Assembly (NCBI GenBank): GCA_045600205.1
Contig: JAZRXM010000044.1
Span: 1 to 64,000, forward strand
Reading direction: 5' to 3'
DNA: 64,000 bases
DNA from: Firm-04 sp045600205
GTDB lineage: Bacteria > Bacillota > Clostridia > Oscillospirales > Ruminococcaceae
Made by a program: the position numbers and the translations under genes. Each line of letters starts with the position of its first letter. Position 1 is the first letter of the stretch. The notes below the pieces were generated by a model. The model did not search any database and was not told the DNA's origin. It saw only the letters and a program-made list of their open reading frames with translations. This document shows, one piece after another, positions 25,882-34,515 of this stretch.

Positions 25882-26846
25882 GCAAAAACAACAATACCAA
25901 GACCATGCTTGAAAACGTAAAGGTTCGTGACTTCTACGGCACTCGCAAAGTATTCTTCACCATCTCGATTCTCCTCGTAGCAATTTCGATTCTTTCGAGT
26001 TTCATTTTCGGCGTTGGCGTATCCATTGAATTCAAGGGCGGTACCATTGCCGACTACTCTTACAGCGGCACTGTTTCCGAGAACGACCTCGCATCCATTG
26101 CAAAGGATGTCCTCGGAACACAGGTAAATGTGCAGCTTGGCGAAACCTACACCGGCGAAGCCCAGAAAAGCTTCACCGTATCGTTCTCCATGGATGAGCC
26201 GTTCACGGTTGATTTGCAGAACGAGCTGCTCAACGAGTTCACAGAGAAATACCCTGATGCACAGATCGAAAACCTGCAATCCAATGACGTTGCAGCAGCA
26301 TCCGGTAAAAACTTCTTCGGAAAATGCGTTGTTGCAGCACTGTTTGCAGCAGTGATCCTGATCCTCTATATCGCATGGCGATTCAAGAAGATCTCCGGTT
26401 GGAGCGCGGGTGTATTTGCAGTTGTCACGCTGCTCCACGACCTCTGCACCGTATATGGCGCATTCATCATCTGCGGCTTTGAGATCGACTCCAACTTCAT
26501 GGCAGTTATCCTGACCATCCTCGGTTACTCCGTCAACGATACCATTGTTATCTACGACCGTATCCGTGAGAATCAGCAGCTTCTGCCGAGCAGCACTCCG
26601 CTGACAGAGCTGGTCAACATCTCCCTGAGCCAGACCATGCGCCGTACCATCCGCACTTCCATCACCACCATTACTACCATGCTGATTGTGACCATTCTTG
26701 CGGCAGTCAACAACGTAACTTCGATCCTCTGCTTCTCCATCCCGCTGATGGTTGGTATGACGGTCGGTTGTTACTCCTCCCTGTGCCTCGCTCCGATGCT
26801 TTGGACCTCTTGGAAAATGCGCGGCAAAAAGGCAGCAGAGAAATAA
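25878..26846 (+). CDS. secF: Protein translocase subunit SecF
   Basis: 322 aa with six predicted helices. Family motifs are GVSIEFKGGTI after helix 1, and LTILGYSVNDTIVIYDRIREN and MRRTIRTSITT near helices 4-5. Forms a complex with SecD in the membrane. ATG 25878 overlaps the secD stop (ATGA) and has GGAGG at 25864-25868, so SecD and SecF are produced in a coupled way. Length is typical for a separate SecF. Confidence 0.95.
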   Translation: MSKNNNTKTMLENVKVRDFYGTRKVFFTISILLVAISILSSFIFGVGVSIEFKGGTIADYSYSGTVSENDLASIAKDVLGTQVNVQLGETYTGEAQKSFTVSFSMDEPFTVDLQNELLNEFTEKYPDAQIENLQSNDVAAASGKNFFGKCVVAALFAAVILILYIAWRFKKISGWSAGVFAVVTLLHDLCTVYGAFIICGFEIDSNFMAVILTILGYSVNDTIVIYDRIRENQQLLPSSTPLTELVNISLSQTMRRTIRTSITTITTMLIVTILAAVNNVTSILCFSIPLMVGMTVGCYSSLCLAPMLWTSWKMRGKKAAEK

Positions 26847-26927
26847 TCCCGACCGGCAAAAACTATCACAAATCCGCAAAACTCCCGATTTTCGGAAACA
26901 ACGGGTTGTGTAAATCACTGAAATTAT

Positions 26928-26967
26928 ACAAAGCACCTTGCAAACGCAGGGTGCTTTGTGTTATGAT
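26928..26967 (+). promoter_or_regulatory. Hairpin and overlapping promoter before the isomerase gene
   Basis: 10-bp stem ACAAAGCACC (26928-26937) with GGTGCTTTGT (26950-26959). A likely promoter uses TTGCAA (26938-26943) and TATGAT (26962-26967) with an 18-bp spacer, so the -35 lies in the hairpin loop. It may end secDF transcripts weakly and start the next gene. Confidence 0.5.
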
Positions 26968-27001
26968 ATGGTAGGAAAATCTCGCAAAAGGAGGCATCGC
27001 C

Positions 27002-27787
27002 ATGCAGCCAGCCGTATCCAATGCCTGCCTCTTTCCCATGCTGACAGAGGATGCTTTTCAAACGCTTTGCGAAACGAGCATTCGCAGCATAGAGGTATTC
27101 CTGAATGCACCATCCGAGGCAACAAACGCATTTGCGAAGAAAATCCGCAGCATTCAACAGCAGTATGGCGTCCGCATCCCTGCCATACATCCATGGACAG
27201 CCCCGAATGAATATTTCATGCTGTTCTCGCGGTATCAGCGCAGATACGATGATTTTATAGAGCAAGCGAAACAAATTTTCTCGCTGATGAACGAAGTCGG
27301 CGCAGAAATCTACATCCTGCACGGTGCGCTCAAAGGCAAAATTCCTGATGTTTCGTTCTATTGTGAGCGTTACAAGCAGCTATATGACCTTGGCAAAGAG
27401 TACGGCGTCACGGTCACACACGAAAATGTAAATAAATATGTAGGTTCTGACCTGTCATTTCTTCAGGAGATGTGCAATCAGCTTGGCGAGGACGCAAAAT
27501 TCACGTTTGATACCAAGCAGGCAATCCGCTCCGACATGAACGTTGATGCCGCGTTGCAGGCGGTCGGTACGCACATTGCACACGTACACCTCAGCGACCA
27601 CGGCACAGCAGGCGACTGTCTGCGCATCGGGCAGGGCAGCTTTGATATTCCTGCTTTTATAGAGAATCTTCGCAATTTCGGATATCAAGGCACTATGACG
27701 CTCGAATTATACAGAGAAGCTTTTTCATCCCCCGCAGAGCTTGCGGAGGACTATCATAAAATAGAGAATATCCTGCAAAACAAATAG
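27002..27787 (+). CDS. Sugar phosphate isomerase/epimerase family protein (TIM barrel)
   Basis: 261 aa, AP-endonuclease-2-like TIM barrel (xylose isomerase-like superfamily). Motifs that would supply metal ligands are visible: VTHENVNKYVG, FTFDTKQAIRSD, HIAHVHLSDH, and MTLELYREAF near the C-terminus. Members include epimerases, dehydratases and hydroxypyruvate isomerases, so substrate cannot be assigned. ATG 27002 follows AAAAGGAGG. nrdR follows after 35 bases with its own ribosome site, possibly on the same transcript. Confidence 0.85.
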   Translation: MQPAVSNACLFPMLTEDAFQTLCETSIRSIEVFLNAPSEATNAFAKKIRSIQQQYGVRIPAIHPWTAPNEYFMLFSRYQRRYDDFIEQAKQIFSLMNEVGAEIYILHGALKGKIPDVSFYCERYKQLYDLGKEYGVTVTHENVNKYVGSDLSFLQEMCNQLGEDAKFTFDTKQAIRSDMNVDAALQAVGTHIAHVHLSDHGTAGDCLRIGQGSFDIPAFIENLRNFGYQGTMTLELYREAFSSPAELAEDYHKIENILQNK

Positions 27788-27822
27788 AAAGTAGAACAAA
27801 CAACCGAAAGGAGATCATCACT

Positions 27823-28266
27823 ATGCGCTGTCCATTCTGCGGCGAGGACGACACCAAAGTTGTCGATTCCCGCTCCATCGACGGCAGAAAAAAACGCCGC
27901 CGTCACTGCCTGAAATGCGGAAAACGCTTCACCACTTTTGAATCGGTCGAGCGTCCGTTACTCATGGTCGCCAAGCGCGACGGCACTTTTGAGCCGTTTA
28001 ACCGCAACAAACTGACCGCAGGCATCTACTCTGCAATCAAAAAGCGTCCCGTCAAAATGGAGGACGTCAACAACATGATTGACGAAATCGAATCGGAATT
28101 GGCAGGCGAAATGGTCAATACCGTTTCCCCGGACCGCATCGGCAGCATGGTCATGGAGCGTCTGCGCAACATTGACCCGGTCGCCTATGTACGATTTGCG
28201 TCTGTTTACATGGCTTTTTCGGATGTGGAGGACTTCATCCGCGTCATCAGCGAGATGCAGAAGTGA
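27823..28266 (+). CDS. nrdR: Transcriptional repressor NrdR
   Basis: 147 aa. An N-terminal zinc ribbon (CPFCGEDDTKVVDSR and HCLKCGKRFTTFE) is followed by an ATP-cone domain (about 49-139). NrdR binds dATP/ATP and represses ribonucleotide reductase genes. Length and motifs are standard. ATG 27823 follows GAAAGGAG. Its stop directly abuts the stop of a convergent gene. Confidence 0.97.
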   Translation: MRCPFCGEDDTKVVDSRSIDGRKKRRRHCLKCGKRFTTFESVERPLLMVAKRDGTFEPFNRNKLTAGIYSAIKKRPVKMEDVNNMIDEIESELAGEMVNTVSPDRIGSMVMERLRNIDPVAYVRFASVYMAFSDVEDFIRVISEMQK

Positions 28267-28695
28267 TTATTTCAGCCTGCACTGCTCGCCCGTGACTGCA
28301 TCAAATCCGACCGCACCGACCAGCACATCCCCGCAGAGCAGCAGCTCCGCATAGTACGTATCTGCGCACAAATTGTCAATATGATAAAGGTATCGCTGTG
28401 CCTGCCTCCCCGCAAAAGCGGTCGGCGAAAGCCCCTGCGACCGTTGAATCGCCTCCCAAGCCATGCCCGCCTGCGTGCGGTAGCATGAGGGAAGCTGCGT
28501 CACTGTTTCTGAAACCAGCGTGACCTCCCAGCCGTAGAGATTCAGCCAAGCCTCGCGTTTTGCGGCATCCGACAGATGAATTTCCTGCGGATTTTCAGGC
28601 GCGGGTTGTCCGACAAAATACCGCAGACACCCCAGCGCGGCGATCATTACCATCATACAAAGCAAAAATGTGCGTGTGATTCGTTTCCCGAACAT
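28267..28695 (-). CDS. Membrane-anchored DUF4830-like protein
   Basis: 142 aa. One N-terminal helix (about residues 8-27) follows a basic start, and the rest is extracytoplasmic. The region RREAWLNLYGWEV-like (here AAKREAWLNLYGWEV) resembles DUF4830 proteins. Function unknown. ATG 28695 follows GGGAGG. It converges on nrdR with no gap and diverges from the pseudouridine synthase gene. Confidence 0.65.
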   Translation of the reverse strand: MFGKRITRTFLLCMMVMIAALGCLRYFVGQPAPENPQEIHLSDAAKREAWLNLYGWEVTLVSETVTQLPSCYRTQAGMAWEAIQRSQGLSPTAFAGRQAQRYLYHIDNLCADTYYAELLLCGDVLVGAVGFDAVTGEQCRLK

Positions 28696-28772
28696 GAAAA
28701 TTCCTCCCGTGCGCTGATTTGGTACATCCTATGCCGAAAACGCCCGCGGGATTCCTCGAAAGGAGCATTTTC

Positions 28773-29552
28773 GTGCGCCTTGATCGTTTTTTATCCGAGC
28801 AGACCGCACTTTCGCGGAAAGAGGCACAGGCGGCAGTCCGCAAAGGTCAGGTGACCGTAGACGGCGTGCCTGTACGCAAGGCGGATTCCGCAGTCAATCC
28901 GGAAACACAGACAATTGCAGTCTGCGGAAAAGCTGTTGCTTACGCGAAATTTCATTATTTTCTGATGCATAAACCCGAAGGCGTCATTACCGCGACCGAG
29001 GACCCGAAACAACAAACCGTCCTTGATTTGCTGCGCCCCGAGGACAGACTCCCGAAACTCGCCCCCTGCGGCAGACTCGATATCGACACAACAGGATTGC
29101 TGTTGATCACCGATGACGGGCAGCTCGCGCATCAGATGCTTTCCCCGAAGCACCATGTCACGAAATATTATTTAGCAAAACTCCGTGACTCGCTCTCAAC
29201 GGATGCACCCGCCGCTTTTGAGCAGGGCATTTTGCTCCGTGAAGGCGACAAGGAAGAAGCCTGTCTGCCTGCACAGTGCGCCGAAATAGCACCGCGTCTT
29301 GCGGTGGTCGGATTGCAGGAGGGCAAGTACCATCAGGTCAAGCGGATGTTTGCGGCAATCGGGAATCATGTGGAGGCATTGCTCCGTTTTCAGATCGGAA
29401 GCCTGCCGCTGCCGCCCGATTTAGCAAAAAATGATTACATCGTCATTTCCGACAAAGAAATTAACCTGATGTTGATAAATTCTAATTTTTCCAGTATTTG
29501 CGCGTTTTGCGAGCAAAATTATTCGTCATATTGGATAAACAACGAGCCGTAA
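28773..29552 (+). CDS. RsuA/RluB-family rRNA pseudouridine synthase
   Basis: 259 aa. An N-terminal S4 RNA-binding domain (RLDRFLSEQTALSRKEAQ) is followed by the catalytic domain with GRLDIDTTGLLLITDDG, the aspartate being the nucleophile, and KYHQVKRMFAAIG. It isomerises a single uridine in 16S or 23S rRNA; RsuA-type (U516 of 16S) is favoured by length. I start it at GTG 28773, eight bases after AAAGGAG, rather than the upstream ATG at 28719. The last 30 residues are not typical of the family. Confidence 0.9.
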   Translation: MRLDRFLSEQTALSRKEAQAAVRKGQVTVDGVPVRKADSAVNPETQTIAVCGKAVAYAKFHYFLMHKPEGVITATEDPKQQTVLDLLRPEDRLPKLAPCGRLDIDTTGLLLITDDGQLAHQMLSPKHHVTKYYLAKLRDSLSTDAPAAFEQGILLREGDKEEACLPAQCAEIAPRLAVVGLQEGKYHQVKRMFAAIGNHVEALLRFQIGSLPLPPDLAKNDYIVISDKEINLMLINSNFSSICAFCEQNYSSYWINNEP

Positions 29553-29570
29553 GTTTGGGCAATAATTGAC

Positions 29571-29599
29571 TTGACCAATTGCGAAAAATCTGGTATGAT
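29571..29599 (+). promoter_or_regulatory. Sigma-A promoter of msmK
   Basis: TTGACC 29571-29576, 17-bp spacer, TATGAT 29594-29599. Confidence 0.8.
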
Positions 29600-29605
29600 G
29601 ATTAC

Positions 29606-29770
29606 AAGTGAATTTCACAGCATAGGCTAGTTGGTTCGCTGTTTTAACTATGTTTCATTTTGTATGCGGTCAGGCGCATACTTGTGGAAAATCGTCACCG
29701 CGGATTGTCCGTCTGCGGAACGTCGGTATTTTCGCATGATAAATTTTGAAATTTTTAGGAGGACAACACA
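29606..29770 (+). ncRNA. Long 5' leader of msmK with hairpins
   Basis: About 165 nt without a gene. It contains a 7-bp hairpin GTATGCG/CGCATAC (29662-29668 with 29675-29681) and a small CGGA/TCCG hairpin (29701-29711). No known riboswitch core is recognised. Confidence 0.3.
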
Positions 29771-30910
29771 ATGGCAAGCTTATCTCTGCGGGGCATCTAC
29801 AAGAAATACCCCGGCGGCGTTGTCGCAGTATCCGATGTCAACCTCGAGATCCGCGACAAGGAATTTATCGTTCTGGTAGGACCTTCCGGCTGCGGTAAGT
29901 CCAACACCCTGCGTATGATCGCAGGTCTGGAGGAAATCACCGAAGGCGAACTGTACATCGGCGACCGTCTGGTCAACGATATCGCTCCGAAGGACCGCGA
30001 TATCGCAATGGTATTCCAGAACTACGCTCTGTATCCGCATATGACCGTTTTCGATAACATGGCATTCGGTCTGAAGCTCCGTAAGGTTCCGAAGGACGAA
30101 ATCGCACGTAAGGTTGAGGAAGCTGCAAGAATCCTTGACCTGACCTCGCTGCTCAACCGTAAGCCGAAGGCTATGTCCGGTGGTCAGCGTCAGCGTGTTG
30201 CACTGGGTCGTGCAATCGTTCGTAACCCGCAGGTATTCCTCCTCGACGAGCCGCTGTCCAACTTGGACGCAAAGCTCCGTGCGCAGATGAGAACCGAAAT
30301 CTCCCTGCTTCATAAGCGTCTTGGTACCACGTTCATTTACGTAACGCATGACCAGACCGAGGCTATGACCATGGGTGACCGTATCGTTGTTATGAAGGGC
30401 GGCTTCATCCAGCAGATCGATACCCCGCAGAACCTCTACGAAACTCCGTGCAACAAGTTCGTTGCAGGATTCCTTGGTTCTCCTCAGATGAACTTCATCG
30501 AGGCAATTCTCACCTATCGTGAGGGTCAGTACGTTGTTACCTTCGGTTCTTCTGATACCAGAAGCTCCCGTGGCGCAAGATACGAAGTTATCCTGCCGCA
30601 GAACAAGGTTACTCCCGACCTCGAGCACTACATCGACAAGGAAGTTATCATGGGTATCCGTCCGGAGAACGTTCACGACGAGCCGATGTACCTTGCAAAC
30701 GCTACCACCGGTATCGTAAAGTGCAATGTTGAGATCACCGAGCTGATGGGTGCAGAAACTTATCTGTACCTCGATTGCGAAGGCGTAAAGATCACCGCTC
30801 GTGTTTCCCCGAAGTCCACTGCTCGCGCTCAGGACGATATCGACGTCGTCTTCGATGCAGAGAAGATCCACCTCTTCGATAAGGAAACCGAAAAGACCAT
30901 CATTAACTGA
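29771..30910 (+). CDS. msmK: ABC sugar-transport ATPase (MsmK/UgpC type)
   Basis: 379 aa. The nucleotide-binding domain has Walker A GPSGCGKSNT (about residues 38-47), Q-loop, signature MSGGQRQ, Walker B VFLLDEPLSNLD and the H-loop. A C-terminal OB-fold regulatory domain (about 240-379) is typical of MalK/MsmK/UgpC. It energises carbohydrate ABC importers. No permease or binding protein is nearby, so this is probably the shared ATPase serving several sugar importers encoded elsewhere, as known for MsmK in streptococci. A strong promoter, AGGAGG site and terminator flank it. Confidence 0.93.
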   Translation: MASLSLRGIYKKYPGGVVAVSDVNLEIRDKEFIVLVGPSGCGKSNTLRMIAGLEEITEGELYIGDRLVNDIAPKDRDIAMVFQNYALYPHMTVFDNMAFGLKLRKVPKDEIARKVEEAARILDLTSLLNRKPKAMSGGQRQRVALGRAIVRNPQVFLLDEPLSNLDAKLRAQMRTEISLLHKRLGTTFIYVTHDQTEAMTMGDRIVVMKGGFIQQIDTPQNLYETPCNKFVAGFLGSPQMNFIEAILTYREGQYVVTFGSSDTRSSRGARYEVILPQNKVTPDLEHYIDKEVIMGIRPENVHDEPMYLANATTGIVKCNVEITELMGAETYLYLDCEGVKITARVSPKSTARAQDDIDVVFDAEKIHLFDKETEKTIIN

Positions 30911-30923
30911 TTTTTTGATGCTG

Positions 30924-30957
30924 AAAGCAGGGTATCCGATGGGATGCCCTGCTTTTT
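30924..30957 (+). terminator. Terminator of msmK
   Basis: 14-bp stem at 30924-30937 with 30942-30955 (core AAAGCAGGG/CCCTGCTTT, one G-U pair), then Ts. Confidence 0.9.
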
Positions 30958-30976
30958 CATGCCGAGGAGGAGTTCC

Positions 30977-32575
30977 ATGCTCAGACTGAACAATCTGTCG
31001 CTGCCACTATCGTATCGTGAGGAACAGCTTGCCAAATTCGCAGCAGATGCGCTAAAAATCGCAGAAAATGAGATTTGCAGGATTCGGCTGGCAAAACGCT
31101 CCGTGGATGCCAGAAAATCAGTGCAGTTCATTGCTTCCGTGGATATGGAAGTACAAAACGAAGCGAGGATTTTACGAAAATGCTCGAAAAATCACAATTT
31201 GCAGCAGATTGTTCCGTTTGTCATGCCGCAGTATCCAAAACATACAACCGAACATCCGCCTGTAATCATCGGCTGCGGACCCGCCGGATTGTTTGCTGCG
31301 AATGTTCTCGCGCAGGCTGGGCTTTGTCCGATCCTGCTGGAACGGGGAAAGCCCGTTGCAGAACGGCAAAAGGCAATTGAAACCTACCACAGAACAGGTG
31401 TTCTTGACAGCGAATGCAACGTGCAGTTCGGCGAGGGCGGCGCGGGTACTTTTTCAGACGGCAAACTGAATACCGGCACAAAAGACCCGCATATTCGTCA
31501 GGTTTTGCAAACTTTTGCAGACTGCGGCGCACCTGAGGAGATTCTCTGGCAAGGAAAACCGCACATCGGCACGGATAAACTGGCGGTCTGCATTCCGAAT
31601 CTGAGGCAGCGAATTGAAAAAAACGGCGGCAAGGTATTATTTTCCGCAAAATGCACAGGTTTTACTGCACAAAACGGGAAGCTTGTTTCTGTCGAATATG
31701 AACAAAACGGCACGGCACATTCCCTCCGCACGGATCACGCCATTTTTGCGGTAGGGCACAGCGCAAGAGACATATTTGCGATGTTTTCAGAGCATCAGCT
31801 AGCCATGGAACAAAAACCGTTTTCGCTCGGTGTCCGCATTGAACATCTCCAGTCCGATATCGACAAAATGTGCTACGGCAAAGCGGCGGGGCATCCCGCG
31901 CTGGGAGCTGCAAGCTATAAACTGGCGGCACATTTGCCAAACGGAAGGGGCGTCTACACGTTTTGTATGTGCCCGGGCGGCACGGTGCAGGCAGCGGCAT
32001 CCGAGCAGGGAACCGTAGTCACAAACGGCATGAGCTGCTTTGCACGCGCCGAGCAAAACGCCAATAGTGCGCTGCTGGTCGGCATTCACCCCGCCGATTT
32101 TGGCAGCGAGGATATTTTAGCAGGAGTGGAATTACAGCGCAAAATTGAGCACGCTGCATATCTTGCAGGAGGAAGCTGCGGTAAAGCACCCGTCACGCTG
32201 CTGGGAGATTTCATGAAAAAGCAGCAATCGCGTGATTTTGGCAATGTAAAGCCAAGTTACCCGCTCGGAACGGAATTTGCGCCGCCCGAAAGCTGTCTGC
32301 CGCAGTTCATATGCGATGCCATGAGAGAGGCAATTCCGGAGCTTGAACACGGATTGCACGGATTTTGTCGTCCTGACGCGGTTTTGACCGCACCCGAAAC
32401 AAGAAGCTCCTCGCCTGTACGTGTCCTGCGAAGCATGGAAACGCTCGAATCCCTGAGCGTGAGCGGATTGTATCCCTGTGGAGAAGGCGCAGGATATGCA
32501 GGCGGAATTGTGTCCGCAGCGGTGGACGGCATCAAATGTGCCGAGCAGATTTTACGCCAATCAGAAAAAATATAA
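30977..32575 (+). CDS. FAD-dependent oxidoreductase (COG2509-type)
   Basis: 532 aa. An N-terminal domain of about 90 residues is followed by the dinucleotide-binding motif PVIIGCGPAGLFAANVLA at about 96-113. Family features are NVQFGEGGAGTFSDGKLNTG, FAVGHSARD and a C-terminal GEGAGYAGGIVSAAVDG that closes the FAD site. Related proteins occur widely in Firmicutes and their substrate is unknown. ATG 30977 has GAGGAGG upstream; the in-frame ATG at 30944 lies within the msmK terminator. Confidence 0.88.
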   Translation: MLRLNNLSLPLSYREEQLAKFAADALKIAENEICRIRLAKRSVDARKSVQFIASVDMEVQNEARILRKCSKNHNLQQIVPFVMPQYPKHTTEHPPVIIGCGPAGLFAANVLAQAGLCPILLERGKPVAERQKAIETYHRTGVLDSECNVQFGEGGAGTFSDGKLNTGTKDPHIRQVLQTFADCGAPEEILWQGKPHIGTDKLAVCIPNLRQRIEKNGGKVLFSAKCTGFTAQNGKLVSVEYEQNGTAHSLRTDHAIFAVGHSARDIFAMFSEHQLAMEQKPFSLGVRIEHLQSDIDKMCYGKAAGHPALGAASYKLAAHLPNGRGVYTFCMCPGGTVQAAASEQGTVVTNGMSCFARAEQNANSALLVGIHPADFGSEDILAGVELQRKIEHAAYLAGGSCGKAPVTLLGDFMKKQQSRDFGNVKPSYPLGTEFAPPESCLPQFICDAMREAIPELEHGLHGFCRPDAVLTAPETRSSSPVRVLRSMETLESLSVSGLYPCGEGAGYAGGIVSAAVDGIKCAEQILRQSEKI

Positions 32576-32580
32576 TACGA

Positions 32581-32617
32581 AATCCCCGCTGACAAAAGCA
32601 ATCAGCGGGGATTTTCG
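32581..32617 (+). terminator. Terminator of the FAD oxidoreductase gene
   Basis: 12-bp stem AATCCCCGCTGA (32581-32592) with TCAGCGGGGATT (32602-32613), then TT. Confidence 0.9.
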
Positions 32618-32637
32618 CAATTTCTGCTTCAAATCGC

Positions 32638-32688
32638 AAAAAAAAGCAAGGAAAATGGCTTGCTTTTTTTTCCAAACTATGATACAAT
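32638..32688 (+). promoter_or_regulatory. Second terminator hairpin overlapping the promoter of the carboxyltransferase operon
   Basis: Perfect 13-bp stem, eight A plus GCAAG (32638-32650) with CTTGC plus eight T (32659-32671). The promoter uses TTGCTT (32660-32665) from the right arm and TACAAT (32683-32688), 17-bp spacer. Confidence 0.75.
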
Positions 32689-32737
32689 AGATTGGTATAG
32701 ATTCCAAGTCTTTCAATGAAAGGATATGCAAGAACGT

Positions 32738-34078
32738 ATGGAAACTACCAATTCAATCGCAAAAGAGCGACTTTCGCTGCTGTTTGACAACGGCACCTTC
32801 ACAGAGCTGGATGCACTCCGCACGGAGCAGGATGCACCCGCCGCTGTTGTCTGCGCACACGGATATGTCGAAGGACAGGCAGTCTGCGCATTTGCCCAGA
32901 ATTCCGATATCAAGAACGGTATCATGGGCAAGAATACAGCAGGCAAAATCAAGCGTCTTTACTCCCTTGCTGCCAAAACAGGCACACCGATCGTCGGGAT
33001 CTACGACTCCAACGGCGTGTTTGTAGACGGCACTGCGGCTTCTCTTTCCGCATACGGCAAACTGATTGCAACTGCTGCAAATCTTTCGGGTGTCGTCACA
33101 CAGATTTCAGTCATTGCAGGCGTATGCGCTGGCAGTGCTGCTTTGATGGCTTGTGAGGCTGATTTTGTCCTTGCAACGAAAAAAGCTGAGCTTTATCTCA
33201 CCCCTGCATACGGCACCGATGCCGCAAAACCGGAAACCGCTGCAAAAGCAGGTCTGGTTGCAGATGTTTGTGAGGATGACGCCGATGCAATGATGCAGGT
33301 CAAAGCCCTGCTGCGGATGCTCCCTGCCAATAACCTTGCAGGCGCACCGATTTCTGAATTTGACATACCGGAAACAGCCGTAACACGCGAAAATCCGCTG
33401 GAAGGCATTGCCGATCTGGGCAGCCTGCTCCCGCTTTATACCGCTTACGGCGACAGCGTACAGACCGCACTGGCTACCATTCGCGGCACAGCAGTCGGTT
33501 TGATCTCCACCGCAAAGAAAGACGCTTCGATCACGGCTGACGATGCTGCAAAAATGGCTCGTTTTGTCCGCACCTGCGATGCTTTCTCGATTCCTGTCGT
33601 CACCGTGCTGGATACCCTCGGCTTCACCGATGATACCGATGCGGCAAAGGCAGGTTCACTCCGCGCTATGACCCAGCTTGGCGGCGCATACGCAGAAGCT
33701 ACCACCGTCAAAATCGCGGTGATTACGGGTCTTGCATGTGGTGCAGCGTTCTCCGCAATTGCAGGCAGAGGCGCAGGCAGCGACCTCGTTCTCGCATGGA
33801 ACAGTGCCGTGATTGCCCCGCTGAAACCGGAAGGTGCTGTCGAGTTCCTGTGGCACGATAAACTCAAGGGCGCACAGGATGTCAACGCAAAGCGCAAAGC
33901 ACTGGCTGATGAATACGGTAAAACACTTGCATCTGCTGAAAAAGCAGCAGAGCTTGGCGTGATCGACACCGTGATTGCCCCCGCAGATACCCGTCAGGCA
34001 GTCATTGATGCACTCGATATGCTCGATGGCAAGCGCGTATCCACGCTGCCCAAGAAGCACAGCAATATCCCGTTCTGA
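32738..34078 (+). CDS. Carboxyltransferase subunit (12S-like / acyl-CoA carboxylase beta family)
   Basis: 446 aa, carboxyl-transferase (crotonase-fold) domain family. Two homologous halves are visible; the first has GIYDSNGVFVDGTAASLSAYG and GVCAGSAALMACEADF, the second VVTVLDTLGF and LACGAAFSAIAGRGAGSD. The family moves a carboxyl group between biotin and an acyl-CoA. It is about 60-70 residues shorter than classical methylmalonyl-CoA carboxyltransferase 12S subunits, so the substrate is not certain. Two ATGs compete: 32726 (too close to AAAGGA) and 32738 (13 bases away); I use the second. A biotin carrier and a 5S-type subunit follow in one operon. Confidence 0.85.
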   Translation: METTNSIAKERLSLLFDNGTFTELDALRTEQDAPAAVVCAHGYVEGQAVCAFAQNSDIKNGIMGKNTAGKIKRLYSLAAKTGTPIVGIYDSNGVFVDGTAASLSAYGKLIATAANLSGVVTQISVIAGVCAGSAALMACEADFVLATKKAELYLTPAYGTDAAKPETAAKAGLVADVCEDDADAMMQVKALLRMLPANNLAGAPISEFDIPETAVTRENPLEGIADLGSLLPLYTAYGDSVQTALATIRGTAVGLISTAKKDASITADDAAKMARFVRTCDAFSIPVVTVLDTLGFTDDTDAAKAGSLRAMTQLGGAYAEATTVKIAVITGLACGAAFSAIAGRGAGSDLVLAWNSAVIAPLKPEGAVEFLWHDKLKGAQDVNAKRKALADEYGKTLASAEKAAELGVIDTVIAPADTRQAVIDALDMLDGKRVSTLPKKHSNIPF

Positions 34079-34122
34079 ATTTCATGATATCGTAAATCAT
34101 ACGTATATAGGAGGATTTTTCC

Positions 34123-34497
34123 ATGAAGCGTTTCCGTGTTACCGTGAACAATAAACAGTATGACGTCGCCGTTGAAGAACTGGGCGGCGCAGCAGCATCC
34201 GCACCTGTAGCAGCAGCTCCCGCAGCCGCTGCACCTGCTCCCGCACCCGCAGCAGCACCTGCACCCGCGGCATCCACAGCAGACGGCACACCCGTCACCG
34301 CACCGATGCCCGGCACCATTTTGCAGGTCAAATGCGCAAACGGCGATGCAGTCAAGCGCGGACAGGTCCTGTTCGTACTGGAAGCCATGAAAATGGAAAA
34401 CGACATCGTTGCACCCGAGGACGGTACCATTCTCTCCGTCAACACCACAAAGGGCAGCTCCGTCAACCCGGGCGACCCGCTGGCAATCCTCGGTTAA
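34123..34497 (+). CDS. Biotin carboxyl carrier protein (1.3S-like)
   Basis: 124 aa. A short N-terminal segment (MKRFRVTVNN...) is followed by an Ala/Pro-rich flexible linker at about residues 22-51 and a biotinyl domain with LEAMKMEND, the biotin acceptor being K90. It carries the carboxyl group between the carboxyltransferase encoded upstream and the oxaloacetate/pyruvate subunit encoded downstream. ATG 34123 has AGGAGG upstream. Same layout as the biotin subunits of oxaloacetate decarboxylases and transcarboxylase. Confidence 0.95.
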   Translation: MKRFRVTVNNKQYDVAVEELGGAAASAPVAAAPAAAAPAPAPAAAPAPAASTADGTPVTAPMPGTILQVKCANGDAVKRGQVLFVLEAMKMENDIVAPEDGTILSVNTTKGSSVNPGDPLAILG

Positions 34498-34515
34498 TCG
34501 GAGGAGTATACGAAT

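Noticed and set aside
29780..30871. 363-codon minus-strand frame
   Set aside because: It is antisense to msmK, another codon-bias shadow.
34190..34280. GC-rich simple repeat in the biotin carrier gene
   Set aside because: It encodes the normal Ala/Pro linker of the protein, not an independent repeat element.
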